The position numbers and the translations under genes were made by a program. DNA of 64,000 nucleotides from Longimicrobium sp. (lineage in GTDB: Bacteria > Gemmatimonadota > Gemmatimonadetes > Longimicrobiales > Longimicrobiaceae): the NCBI GenBank assembly GCA_036389135.1, contig DASVQP010000061.1, positions 1 to 64,000 of the forward strand, read 5' to 3'. Positions 49,602 to 57,853 of the stretch are shown piece by piece (position 1 is the first letter of the stretch; every line of letters begins with the position of its first letter). The notes under the pieces are model-generated. The model was not told the origin of the DNA. It saw only the letters and a program-made list of their open reading frames with translations, and made no database searches.

Positions 49602-52085
49602 TCAATCTAGGGTTGACCACGCCCCCCTTTCTTCAGCCAAGAGCTTCAACATATATCCTTCCCGAAGCTCGGGAGGAGCATAAAGAGCTCGATCGAACCA
49701 ACATACGACGTTGTAATAGTAAGTCTCGTGCGTCAAATACCGGTTTAAGATTTCGGCTAATTCGGACTCTGGGTATACGAAAACGAAGTACCCGATCGCC
49801 GGGCGCCTGATTGCTGAATCAGGGTGAAACAGCAAGGGGAACACAAGCTCGCTGACCTGTTCAAAATTTCTCTTTGTGAGCGCCGCGATTCCAGCCCGCA
49901 CGAATTCTGGGGTGTTTGAACGCAGTAACTCTGGTGCGACCCCGTCGATACCTGGAGAGAGCGAGACAGCGGTTCTCAACGCTTGTGCGCGGACTCGGCC
50001 ATATGCACCTTGAGCGATCTGGAGTAGCTGTTCGACATCCGCTACTCCGCCGATCTGGCCAATCCCAGCGATGGCCGCCTCTCTAAGCCCGCTTTCCCAT
50101 GGTGAACTGTGGGCTAGCAACTCCTTAATGAGCGGCAGATCGTCCACGGTAGCGCCGTGTGACACAAGCGCTGACAATCCAGCCGCGCGCAACCTCGACA
50201 GAAACAGAGAATTGTACTTCGCAAATGACTCCTCCACCTGCGCCGCGACGGGACCGTACCGCGCGAGCAAGCGGCGTTGGGACTCGCGGTGAACCCGTTT
50301 GAAATCCGATTTCAGATCCTCTCGGATACGCATGACTCCTGCGGGCTTTTGCTTACGCGCCCAAACCATGTACGCAGTTGATCCATCGATTTCGAACCAG
50401 TCAATCTCTGCTTTGACTCGCCGGACTGGTTCACGCTCAAAAAGCGCTTCGACAACCTGATCAATATCGACATTGTCGTCGTCGAACGGGTTGCTTGGCA
50501 ATGAGCCAGATGTATCGGATTCCCTTGTCAGGTGTCGCCGGATGACGGATGCCGTGATTGTAGCTCCGGCCCGAATAAGTGCCTGTAACGCGTGTTCTCT
50601 TACCTTCATTGATCGGTCACTGAGAAGCTCATTCGCGAGAGCAACGTCCAATTCTCCTCGACGAGAGAGCTCCTCTACAACGACACGGCGCACGGCGCGG
50701 TCTGGAGCGGACTTCGCAGCGTCAACTAGTACCTCCACGGGTACAGATTTGAGGTGGACGCTGAGCGCGGCGGTGTATTCTTTTCCGATCGCATCCAATG
50801 TGCGGGGAACATTCTGAAGGGCTGATCGAGGATCAACTCGAGCCCGGAGTCGGAACGCCTCCAACTTCGCTGTATACGCAACTACGTCGCTGCTCGAAGC
50901 AATTTCATCCAGCAGCGAAACCACCGTTGAATCCCCGAAAAGAGCCACGTATTTGGCGGCTGCACGCTGCACAGATTCGTCAGAATCGTGAAGAATACCA
51001 TAAACGAACTGCTGTGCCTCCTCCGGTGGCGGATATATCCCACACAGTTCCATGACTTCGAGCACGCTCTGCCGGACCTCTGGCAACGCGTCTGACCTCG
51101 CAAGCTCGATCACGTATGGTGGTAGCGTGCCGGGTTCAAACTCATGAAACCAGAACCACCCCACTCGTACGTCATGTTTATCTCCTAGCAGACTTCGCCA
51201 CACCAGCTGGTTTTCCGGATACACGAACTCGACACGCTCTCTCTCCGGGTAAAGAAGCTGGATCTCATGGCTGGACAGTAACTCTTGCGTTTCGCGCGAA
51301 GACAACCACGCTTTCGTGAGCAAGTGGAGCCGGGCCATCTCAAACTTCCCGATATCGCCGACTAGGCCAAGATATCGCTCCTCACTTTCAGCATGGATGG
51401 CGCGCGCTAGAACTGCCCCAGCGTTCCGAAGCTGTTCAGGCAGGACAGCCGAATCTGCCTCAATGTCGAAAGGAGTACGTGCAGACGCGAAAGTGTTTTC
51501 GCTATACAAATTGGACTCGGGCTCTCCTGCAGCCTCTTGCGCAGTTCTAGCTGACTTTATCCACTGGGCAATGTGAGTGAGCAGCCAAGCACGAAGCTGC
51601 CGCCTCCAATCTTGTTCATCGGAAAACTCCTTGAACAAAACGGCTCTGGCAGCAATCTGAGCCTGCTTGAATGCAACAACGCGTCGCAACTGGTCTCCTG
51701 GATCGGCAAGTAGCGCTTCATCGATTTTCTTAAAGGCTAGCCATATCTCGGGGTCGCCACTTTCCGCAGCACGTCGCTGAGCGCGCTCGAACTCCTCCTC
51801 GAACCCAGAGGTATAGTCATTCCCGGACGGGGTACCCCAACGCTTCCACAATATCCCAATAAATAGATCGCATGTGTCAACGTCCCGGTTAATCAAACCC
51901 TGGGGACGCCCCACACCTGGAAGCGTATCCTCCCAGCCTAGGAGGTCGATCTGGAAATCGAGCTCTCGGCCGAGGGTTCGATTCATTTCATCGACGGTTT
52001 CCCGGGCGATCTGCCGTTCTGGGGCGAGATCTCCGGGCGACGCAACGAACACCCGGATAACCGTACGATGTAGGTTCATCCCCAT
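49602..52085 (-). CDS. Large TIR/DUF4062-like N-terminus plus HEAT-like repeats; candidate defence protein
   Basis: An 827-residue protein, less GC-rich than its neighbours. Residues 5-170 read VFVASPGDLAPERQIARETV, then LGRPQGLINRDVDTCDLFIGILWKRWGTP, and a helical EEEFERAQRRAAESGD segment. That order is the flavodoxin-like TIR/DUF4062-related domain found at the N-terminus of several bacterial NLR-like and SIR2-like immunity proteins. From about residue 330 to the C-terminus, repeated helical pairs (ALPEVRQSVLEVME, SDESVQRAAAKYV, DRAVRRVVVEELSRRG, DRSMKVREHALQALIRAG, SGLREAAIAGIGQIGG) form a HEAT-like solenoid. Start among closely spaced codons 52079-52094; 52085 chosen. Confidence 0.7.
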   Translation of the reverse strand: MGMNLHRTVIRVFVASPGDLAPERQIARETVDEMNRTLGRELDFQIDLLGWEDTLPGVGRPQGLINRDVDTCDLFIGILWKRWGTPSGNDYTSGFEEEFERAQRRAAESGDPEIWLAFKKIDEALLADPGDQLRRVVAFKQAQIAARAVLFKEFSDEQDWRRQLRAWLLTHIAQWIKSARTAQEAAGEPESNLYSENTFASARTPFDIEADSAVLPEQLRNAGAVLARAIHAESEERYLGLVGDIGKFEMARLHLLTKAWLSSRETQELLSSHEIQLLYPERERVEFVYPENQLVWRSLLGDKHDVRVGWFWFHEFEPGTLPPYVIELARSDALPEVRQSVLEVMELCGIYPPPEEAQQFVYGILHDSDESVQRAAAKYVALFGDSTVVSLLDEIASSSDVVAYTAKLEAFRLRARVDPRSALQNVPRTLDAIGKEYTAALSVHLKSVPVEVLVDAAKSAPDRAVRRVVVEELSRRGELDVALANELLSDRSMKVREHALQALIRAGATITASVIRRHLTRESDTSGSLPSNPFDDDNVDIDQVVEALFEREPVRRVKAEIDWFEIDGSTAYMVWARKQKPAGVMRIREDLKSDFKRVHRESQRRLLARYGPVAAQVEESFAKYNSLFLSRLRAAGLSALVSHGATVDDLPLIKELLAHSSPWESGLREAAIAGIGQIGGVADVEQLLQIAQGAYGRVRAQALRTAVSLSPGIDGVAPELLRSNTPEFVRAGIAALTKRNFEQVSELVFPLLFHPDSAIRRPAIGYFVFVYPESELAEILNRYLTHETYYYNVVCWFDRALYAPPELREGYMLKLLAEERGAWSTLD

Positions 52086-52305
52086 GAGCAACAAAGAAGG
52101 AACGTGTTCATATTAGGCTCAGCGTAGACGGGCGCCCGAACTCCAGCAGGATGCCGGCGTATCAGGTACTTGTGAGTGAGGGCCACCGGCTCGCGCCGGT
52201 GACCCCCGTCCACCCCTCCCAAACCCCACCCGCCCCACCATCCCCGCGGGTGGCGGAACCAGATGCGGCGCGACTCGTTTCCCCTATTCAGTCGCACCCT
52301 AGCGC

Positions 52306-52542
52306 TTAGTCCTTCGGCGGGTACTCGCCGTGCCCGGGACGTACGGTGTCCTTCGCCCGGATCTGCCCCCCCTCCGACTTCGTGATGAGCTCCCCGCCCC
52401 CGCTCCGAAGCAGCTGCGTACGCGCAACCTGCTGAGCCTCGCGCTGCGCCGGGTGAACCGATGCGGCGCGGTCTGCATCGAGGCGCTTTTGAGACCAGAA
52501 GCCGTCGGGGCGCCTGCAAACGATCCGGGGTCTGCCGTTCAT
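52306..52542 (-). CDS. DUF2188 family small protein
   Basis: A 78-residue protein with the DUF2188 pattern: a W-S-Q-K-R strand, basic VHPAQREAQQVARTQLLRSGGGELITKSEGGQIRAKDT, and a Pro-rich end. The family consists of short beta-alpha-beta units of unknown function, common in plasmids and accessory regions. It lies between the candidate defence gene and nrdJ. Confidence 0.7.
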   Translation of the reverse strand: MNGRPRIVCRRPDGFWSQKRLDADRAASVHPAQREAQQVARTQLLRSGGGELITKSEGGQIRAKDTVRPGHGEYPPKD

Positions 52543-52603
52543 CGATAGCTCCGTCGAAGGGGGTCGAAGACAGCTCAGGGCATCCCGCGCGAATCGTGGG
52601 GCC

Positions 52604-55150
52604 TCACCCGCACTCGCTGTAGCCGCAGGCGTGGCACTTCATGCAGCCTTCGGCGAACTCGAGCTGGCTGTTGCACTCCGGGCAGGTGCCCATGAAGGAC
52701 TCGCCCGGATCGTAGGTCCCGAGGTTAAGCGTGGGCTGCGCGACGGCGGCCAGCTCCGGCGAGGTGACGTCGACGTTGGTCAACGGCAGGACGGCCTCGG
52801 GGATCAGCTCCTGCTGGATGCCGGCCTTCTCCTGCTCGCGGAGGCCGATGGCCTGCGCGATGGCGTCCGGCAGGGAGAGCACCTTGTTCTGCCCGAAGCC
52901 GATCGCGCGATCGGACGAGATGCCGCGGAGCTGCTGGTACACGTCGTTCACCGGCACCCCGAAGCGCAGCGAGAGCGAGATCAGCCGGCCGATCGCCTCC
53001 ACGTCCGCCATGGCGACGGAGCCCGCCTTGCCCAGCGTGGCGAAGACCTCGAAGGGGTGGTTCTCGGTGTCCTCGTTGATGGTCACGAAGACGTCGCCCA
53101 GCGGCGAGGTCATCTTGCGCGTGGTGCCGCGCAGCACGTCCGGGCGCTTGCGCTTCAGGCGGCGGGCCTGCGTGACCTGCGACTCGGCCGTGGCCAGGGC
53201 GGTGCGCAGGCGGGCGACCTCGCGCTCCAGCTTGGCCTCGCGCTCGGCGGCCTCGGCCAGCCTGGAGTGCGCGGCGGCTGCGTCGGCGTTCTCGGCCGCC
53301 TGCTGCGCCGGCGTCTTGGTGGCGCCGGTGGAGAGCACCTGGTTGTCGCGGCTGCCGTCGCGGTATACGGTGACGCCCTTGCAGTTGAGCTTGTACGCCA
53401 GCTCGTAGATCTCGCGGACCTGCTCCACCGTGGCGTCGTTGGGGAAGTTGGTCGTCTTGCTGATGGCCGAGTCGCAGTACTCCTGGAAGCCGGCCTGCTG
53501 GCGCACGTGCCACTCCGGGGTGATGTCGTGCGCCGTCACGAAGGCGCGCTGCACCTCCTCGGGGACCTCGGGGAAGTGGATGTGGCCGGTCTCCGCGATG
53601 CGGCGCATCAGGTCCTCGGAGTACCACCCGCCCGCCTTGGCCACGCGCACGAACTCCTCGTTCACGTCCGGCATCAGCGAGCCGGCCTGGTTGCGCATGA
53701 ACGCCACGGCGAAGAGGGGCTCGATGCCGCTGGAGCACCCCGCGAAGATGGAGATGGTGCCCGTGGGCGCCACCGTGGTCACGTTGCAGTTGCGCAGCCG
53801 GCGCATGGGGCGGATGCGGTCGCCGTTGGGCGCGCGGGCGCACGTCTCGTCCGGACCCCAGATCGACTTCTCCCACTCCGGGAAGGCGCCGCGGACCTCG
53901 GCGAGGCGCTCGCTCTCCTTCTTCGACTCCTCGTCCAGGAACTCCATGATGCGCCGCCCGATCTCCACCCCCTCGGCGCTGTTGTACGGTACGCCCAGGC
54001 GGATCAGGAGGTCCGCGTAGCCCATCACCCCCAGCCCGATGCGGCGGATGCGGTTCGCCAGGTCGGTGATCTCGGCGAGCGGGTACTGGTTGGCGTCGAT
54101 GACGTTGTCCAGGAAGTGCGTCGAGTGGCGCACCACGCGGCGGAACTCCTTCCAGTCCACCTTTTCGTACCAGGGCGACTCGGCCGGCACGTCGTCGCGC
54201 ACGAAGAGGCCGACGTTCACCGAGCCCAGGTTGCACACGTCGTACGGCAGTAGCGGCTGCTCGCCGCACGGGTTGGTCGCCTCGTAGGCGCCCAGGTGCG
54301 GTACGGGGTTGTAGAAGTTGGCCCGGTCCACGTAGAACACGCCCGGCTCGCCGGTGCGCCACGCGTTCTGCACCACCTTGTCCCACACCGCGCGCGCATC
54401 CTTTTGGCCCACCACCTCTTTGTTGCGCGGATTGATGATGTCGTACTGCTCGCCTCGCTCCACCGCGTTCATGAACGCGTCGGTAACGGCGACGGAGATG
54501 TTGAAGTTGGTGATCTTGGTGATGTCCTGCTTGCAGTCGATGAAGTCCAGGATGTCCGGATGGTCGACGCGCAGGATCCCCATGTTGGCGCCGCGGCGCG
54601 TGCCGCCCTGCTTCACCACTTCGGTGGAAGAGTCGTAGAGCGACATGAAGCTCACCGGCCCGCTCGCCACGCCCGTCGTGCTGCGCACCAGGTCGCCCGA
54701 GGGACGGATGCGGCTGAACGAGAAGCCGGTGCCGCCGCCCGACTGGTGCACCATCGCCATGGAGCGCAGGGTGTCGTAGACCCCGCTCTTGTCGTTGCTG
54801 AGCGCGTCGTCCACCGGCAGGACGAAGCAGGCCGAGAGCTGTCCCAGCGGCCGCCCGGCGTTCATGAGCGTGGGCGAGTTGGGCTCGAAGAGGCGCTTGG
54901 TCATCAGCGCGTAGAACTCGCGCGCGGCGGTCTCCACCTCCTCGTCCGTGGCGCCGTACTTACGATCCGCCGAGGCGATGGTGTAGGCGACGCGCCAGAA
55001 CATATCCTCCGGCACTTCCACCGGCTGACCGGCCGCATCCTTTTTCAGGTAGCGCTTGGCGAGGACGATCCGCGCGTTGTCGGAGAGCTCTGCGCGGGGG
55101 AGGTCCACCTGCGGGGGGGCGGCGGCTTCGGTCGGCGTGGTGGGGGTCAT
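52604..55150 (-). CDS. nrdJ: Adenosylcobalamin-dependent (class II) ribonucleotide reductase
   Basis: An 848-residue NrdJ. It contains the active-site elements LSACFVLPVDDAL (first cysteine), NPCGEQPLLPYDVCNLGSVN (thiyl-radical Cys and Glu) and SIFAGCSSGIEPLFAVAF, with a C-terminal CPEC...CMKCHACG zinc knuckle and redox cysteines. It makes deoxyribonucleotides from ribonucleotides using AdoCbl and no oxygen. Between catalytic core and C-terminal domain is an alanine-rich coiled-coil insert (residues about 640-705, EREVARLRTALATAESQ). GAGGAT precedes the ATG at 55150. The 300 bases upstream show no B12 riboswitch box that I recognise. Confidence 0.95.
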   Translation of the reverse strand: MTPTTPTEAAAPPQVDLPRAELSDNARIVLAKRYLKKDAAGQPVEVPEDMFWRVAYTIASADRKYGATDEEVETAAREFYALMTKRLFEPNSPTLMNAGRPLGQLSACFVLPVDDALSNDKSGVYDTLRSMAMVHQSGGGTGFSFSRIRPSGDLVRSTTGVASGPVSFMSLYDSSTEVVKQGGTRRGANMGILRVDHPDILDFIDCKQDITKITNFNISVAVTDAFMNAVERGEQYDIINPRNKEVVGQKDARAVWDKVVQNAWRTGEPGVFYVDRANFYNPVPHLGAYEATNPCGEQPLLPYDVCNLGSVNVGLFVRDDVPAESPWYEKVDWKEFRRVVRHSTHFLDNVIDANQYPLAEITDLANRIRRIGLGVMGYADLLIRLGVPYNSAEGVEIGRRIMEFLDEESKKESERLAEVRGAFPEWEKSIWGPDETCARAPNGDRIRPMRRLRNCNVTTVAPTGTISIFAGCSSGIEPLFAVAFMRNQAGSLMPDVNEEFVRVAKAGGWYSEDLMRRIAETGHIHFPEVPEEVQRAFVTAHDITPEWHVRQQAGFQEYCDSAISKTTNFPNDATVEQVREIYELAYKLNCKGVTVYRDGSRDNQVLSTGATKTPAQQAAENADAAAAHSRLAEAAEREAKLEREVARLRTALATAESQVTQARRLKRKRPDVLRGTTRKMTSPLGDVFVTINEDTENHPFEVFATLGKAGSVAMADVEAIGRLISLSLRFGVPVNDVYQQLRGISSDRAIGFGQNKVLSLPDAIAQAIGLREQEKAGIQQELIPEAVLPLTNVDVTSPELAAVAQPTLNLGTYDPGESFMGTCPECNSQLEFAEGCMKCHACGYSECG

Positions 55151-55489
55151 TCGGCGATCCTCGGGTGCTGGAGTTGAGCGCAAACAGTGGAACGATGGGC
55201 GTTTACATTCGCCCGGCGAGCAGACCACACGATGTGCAGGCAAGCACAAGCTGTAGCGGGAAGCAAAGAGTACACGCCCAACAGGTTGTGGTCAAGGGTC
55301 GCGCAAGGGGCGCAAACGTTGTGCCTGTTGTACCCCGCGGAACAGTCCCGGTGCGGCCCGCGATGCCCAAATACCCCTCCTGCCGAGCGTTGCGAGAATG
55401 TGACTTTTTGCTGACCGACAGTCGCGGTACGTGGTGCGGCCCGGGAGGGGCCGGAAGCGCTCGAAAGAGGCCGTGGCGCGCGGGCCCCC
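55151..55489. other. Intergenic leader of nrdJ, no gene seen
   Basis: 339 bases, somewhat less GC-rich than the coding regions. No reading frame resembles a protein. I looked for a cobalamin riboswitch box on the minus strand and did not find one. Promoters for nrdJ should lie here. Confidence 0.5.
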
Positions 55490-55625
55490 TCCCCCGCTCG
55501 TGAACTCGCGGCCCCTCCCCCAATAACTACCTGGGGGAGGGGCGTGGAGGCCGGTTCCGCGAGCCACTCTCCCCGCTGGTTCCTCGCTGCCCCTCTCTCA
55601 AACTGCTGGGAGAGGGGCGTATGCA
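55490..55625. repeat. Two C-rich REP-like hairpins
   Basis: The first, CCCCTCCCCCAATAACTACCTGGGGGAGGGG, and the second, CCCCTCTCTCAAACTGCTGGGAGAGGGG, carry the family words CTCGTGAACTCGC / CTGGTTCCTCGCTG between them. The second shares the AACTGCT loop of the 8797 copy. Confidence 0.8.
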
Positions 55626-55672
55626 CGGGCCTGTGCCGGGGGGGCGGGGATCGGGGCAGGGGTATAAAGGAG

Positions 55673-55708
55673 CGGAGGCACGGAGAGATGGTCTCCGTGC
55701 CTCCGTTT
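55673..55708 (-). terminator. Hairpin between nrdJ leader repeats and the small coupled genes
   Basis: A perfect 14-base-pair stem (55673-55686 with 55692-55705) containing CGGAGGCACGGAGA. It lies 22 bases after the leftward gene at 55730. The T-run is on the right (TTTG), so it may work better for rightward transcription. Confidence 0.6.
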
Positions 55709-55729
55709 GTTCGCGTGAACGGCAGCTAG

Positions 55730-56032
55730 TCAGGGCATGTCGGTCGGCTTGCGGTCCTTGTCCTCGCCGGGGCGGCCGCCGTACATGCTCTCGTCGTCCT
55801 GGGTGCCGGTGGTGGTGCCGCCGTGGTCGGTGCCGTGCGCGTTGGCGGGGAGCACCGGGACGTCGACGGGAGAGGTGTTGGACTCCTGCGCGGCCGCGTC
55901 GGTCGCGTTGACGTCCACGTGCGGCGGGTGGAGCTGCGAGCTCGCGGCGTTCCCCACCTCCTTACGCGGGCCAGGCTGGCTGGCGCGCGAGGGCCCGGCC
56001 CCGTCTGCCCCGGCGTTCCCCGTCTCGCTCAC
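55730..56032 (-). CDS. Small hydrophilic, probably disordered protein B
   Basis: A 100-residue protein with almost no hydrophobic residues: [39 protein letters not shown], then [21 protein letters not shown]. It starts at a GTG that overlaps the stop of the preceding gene (GTGA). Composition is that of an intrinsically disordered or hydrophilin-like protein. Function unknown; expression together with protein A suggests a joint role in stress. Confidence 0.55.
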   Translation of the reverse strand: MSETGNAGADGAGPSRASQPGPRKEVGNAASSQLHPPHVDVNATDAAAQESNTSPVDVPVLPANAHGTDHGGTTTGTQDDESMYGGRPGEDKDRKPTDMP

Positions 56033-56370
56033 GCCCCCACCCCTTCTTCGCGCGGGTCGGTGTTGCCGCGGGCCTCGCGCTCGCGGCCCTCGTCCTGCGC
56101 GTTCGAAGTGCCGCCCTCGTTCAGCGGGTTGCCGTCGATGTCCACCGGCGTGCCGGCGCGGGCGTGCACCGAGGGCGCGGGCTTGCCCATGTTCGCGGGC
56201 CCCGCCTCCATCTCCACCTGGTGCTCGGACTGGCCCATGCGCTGCTTGTCGAGTTCGATCGTGTCGTCCAGGTCCGAGTTCCCGTGCCCGTTTTGCGGGA
56301 GGTTCTTGTAGTCCGTGGCGCCGCCTTCGCGCGGATCGATTCGGTACTGGTCGGGTCGTTTGCCGCCCAT
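56029..56370 (-). CDS. Small hydrophilic, probably disordered protein A
   Basis: A 113-residue hydrophilic protein ([48 protein letters not shown], then [17 protein letters not shown]). No signal, no hydrophobic core. The ATG at 56370 is preceded by GAGGG. It is the first gene of the coupled pair, with four bases shared with gene B. No family recognised; its composition is like desiccation-tolerance proteins. Confidence 0.55.
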   Translation of the reverse strand: MGGKRPDQYRIDPREGGATDYKNLPQNGHGNSDLDDTIELDKQRMGQSEHQVEMEAGPANMGKPAPSVHARAGTPVDIDGNPLNEGGTSNAQDEGREREARGNTDPREEGVGA

Positions 56371-56454
56371 GATGTCCCTCCGTGTGTCCGTGTTGCCTGC
56401 CGCGGGCACGTGCCCGCGCTGGGACGGGGCGGTACTTCACGATCTGTGCCCGAC

Positions 56455-56514
56455 CAGCCCCCACCCCCCGGCCCCCTCCCCTGCACGCGGGGGAGCGTGG
56501 GGGGAGGGGGAGAA
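56455..56514 (+). repeat. Left inverted repeat of the DUF559 unit
   Basis: 60 bases, CCAGCCCCCACCCCCCGG... to ...GGGGGAGAA, ending at the DUF559 stop codon. Nearly the same 57-60 bases occur in reverse at 56922-56982, at the other end of the gene. Each end also has its own C-rich/G-rich hairpin. Confidence 0.85.
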
Positions 56515-56892
56515 CTAACGTTCTCCCGTAGCGCCTGCTTCGATCGCGGCGCGGATGCTGGAGAGGACCATGGGTAGGGCGTGCAGTACTTCTTCGTTTC
56601 GAAAGCGGAGCACGCGGATTCCGCGCGCCTCCAGGTGCTCCGTCCGCACCGCGTCCTGCTGCTGCTGATGGTCGTGGATCTCCCCGTCTACTTCGATCGC
56701 CAGCTTGTGTGCCGTGGAGTAGAAGTCGAGCACGAAACGGTCAATCGCGTGCTGGCGCCGAAAGCGTACTCCGCACAGCTTCCGCTCGCGCAGCACCTCC
56801 CACAGCACCGCCTCCGCCCTCGTTGGCGCGCAGCGCATGCGCCGCGTTGCTCCCTGTACGCTGCTCGACGCAGCCCTCATCCGCTTCCACAT
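56515..56892 (-). CDS. DUF559 (Vsr-like) endonuclease-domain protein
   Basis: A 125-residue protein with the DUF559 pattern, a PD-(D/E)xK nuclease-like fold close to very-short-patch repair endonuclease: RRQHAIDRFVLDFYSTAHKLAIEVDGEIHD (Asp and Glu-x-Asp of the centre), then GIRVLRFRNEEVLHALP. It is bracketed by 60-base inverted repeats that end at the stop codon on one side and 30 bases before the start on the other. This suggests a mobile or repeat-linked unit rather than a repair gene. No methyltransferase is near. Confidence 0.82.
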   Translation of the reverse strand: MWKRMRAASSSVQGATRRMRCAPTRAEAVLWEVLRERKLCGVRFRRQHAIDRFVLDFYSTAHKLAIEVDGEIHDHQQQQDAVRTEHLEARGIRVLRFRNEEVLHALPMVLSSIRAAIEAGATGER

Positions 56893-56921
56893 ACCGAAAT
56901 TCTCCGCGCGCGAGAAGTTCT

Positions 56922-56982
56922 CCCCCCCCCCCCCACGCTCCCCCGCGTGCGGGGGAGGGGGTCGGGGGGTGGGGGCCCTAGT
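56922..56982 (-). repeat. Right inverted repeat of the DUF559 unit
   Basis: Reads on the minus strand CCCCCACCCCCCGACC...GGGGGGAGAAC, matching the left arm except for about seven positions and a longer G-run. It lies between the DUF559 start and the hsp20 upstream region. Confidence 0.85.
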
Positions 56983-57261
56983 CTCGCGCCACCGCCGTCC
57001 CCGCTCAACCCCCGCCCCCAAACCGGTCCGCCCGCTGTCCCCAACATCCCTCCAGCGCTCCCTCCCGCCTTTCGGAGCGCTCCCCGCCCACGTCCTCCAT
57101 CCCTCTGCCAGCATTGCAGATGAGTCTGCCGGGAAGTGCCGGAGCCTTGCCATTTTGGTCGTTTCAAATGGGCCCGCGGGTTGCCTAACGCGAGGGCAAC
57201 CGCGGAGGAGCCGCGGGAGACATCATGTTCAACCGGGAGAAGAACAGAAGAGGAGGCAATC

Positions 57262-57744
57262 ATGGCACTCTACCCGACGCGCTACAGCGACCCCATCGAC
57301 CAGCTCTTCGGCACCGTGTTTGGCGGCAACGGCAGCCGCAACGGGAACGGGGGCAACCTGATGCGCGCGCCCGACACCGACGTGATCGAGACGGAGCGCG
57401 AGATCCGCGTGGTGGCCGAGATGCCCGGGCTGACGAGGGAGAACATCGAGGTGGACGTGGAGAACAACGTCCTCACCATCCGCGGCGAGAAGCGCGAGGA
57501 GCGCACCGAGGGTGAGGCTGGCCGCTTCCACCTCGCCGAGCGCCGCTACGGGACCTTCACCCGCTCCTTCGTCCTGCCGCGCGACGTGGACGCGGAGCAG
57601 ATCCAGGCCGACTTCCAAGACGGCGTCCTCACCGTCGCCATCCCCAAGAGCGAGCGGGTGCGCCGGCGCCGCATCCAGCTGGGCGGGATGCAGAACACCG
57701 GCGACCAGCGCGCCGAGCAGCCCGCCGAGGCGATGAACGCCTGA
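57262..57744 (+). CDS. Hsp20-type small heat-shock protein
   Basis: A 160-residue small heat-shock chaperone. The alpha-crystallin domain spans about residues 40-140, with PDTDVIETEREIRVVAEMPGLTRENIEVDVENNVLTIRGEK at its core and FVLPRDVDAEQIQADFQDGVLTVAIPK near its end. The C-terminal tail carries an I-x-L anchor (RRIQLGG). It holds denatured proteins in large oligomers. The ATG at 57262 has an AGGAGG box. A strong terminator follows. Confidence 0.92.
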   Translation: MALYPTRYSDPIDQLFGTVFGGNGSRNGNGGNLMRAPDTDVIETEREIRVVAEMPGLTRENIEVDVENNVLTIRGEKREERTEGEAGRFHLAERRYGTFTRSFVLPRDVDAEQIQADFQDGVLTVAIPKSERVRRRRIQLGGMQNTGDQRAEQPAEAMNA

Positions 57745-57757
57745 CGGAACAACGAGG

Positions 57758-57790
57758 AGGGGCGGGCACCGCGAGGTGCCCGCCCCTTTT
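57758..57790 (+). terminator. Rho-independent terminator of hsp20
   Basis: A 13-base-pair GC stem (57758-57770 with 57775-57787), GCGA loop and TTTT. Confidence 0.9.
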
Positions 57791-57817
57791 GGACAATCGA
57801 AAATCCTCCAGCTGTTC

Positions 57818-57853
57818 TTGCAGTCCCCTCTGTGTCTCTGTGTGAGGCTGTTT
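57818..57853. repeat. CACAGAG element, copy D (right half only)
   Basis: CCCTCTGTGTCTCTGTGTGAGGC, with no left arm. It lies between the convergent hsp20 and carH genes and meets the carH stop. Confidence 0.75.

Noticed and set aside
52631..54253. Long rightward reading frame antisense to nrdJ
   Set aside because: It is a codon-bias shadow of nrdJ: His/Arg/Gly-rich, no domain, no ribosome site; the minus-strand frame is a complete class II RNR.
55151..55460. Cobalamin riboswitch in front of nrdJ
   Set aside because: I could not find the conserved B12 box or the core helices on the minus strand; the expectation came only from the enzyme's cofactor.
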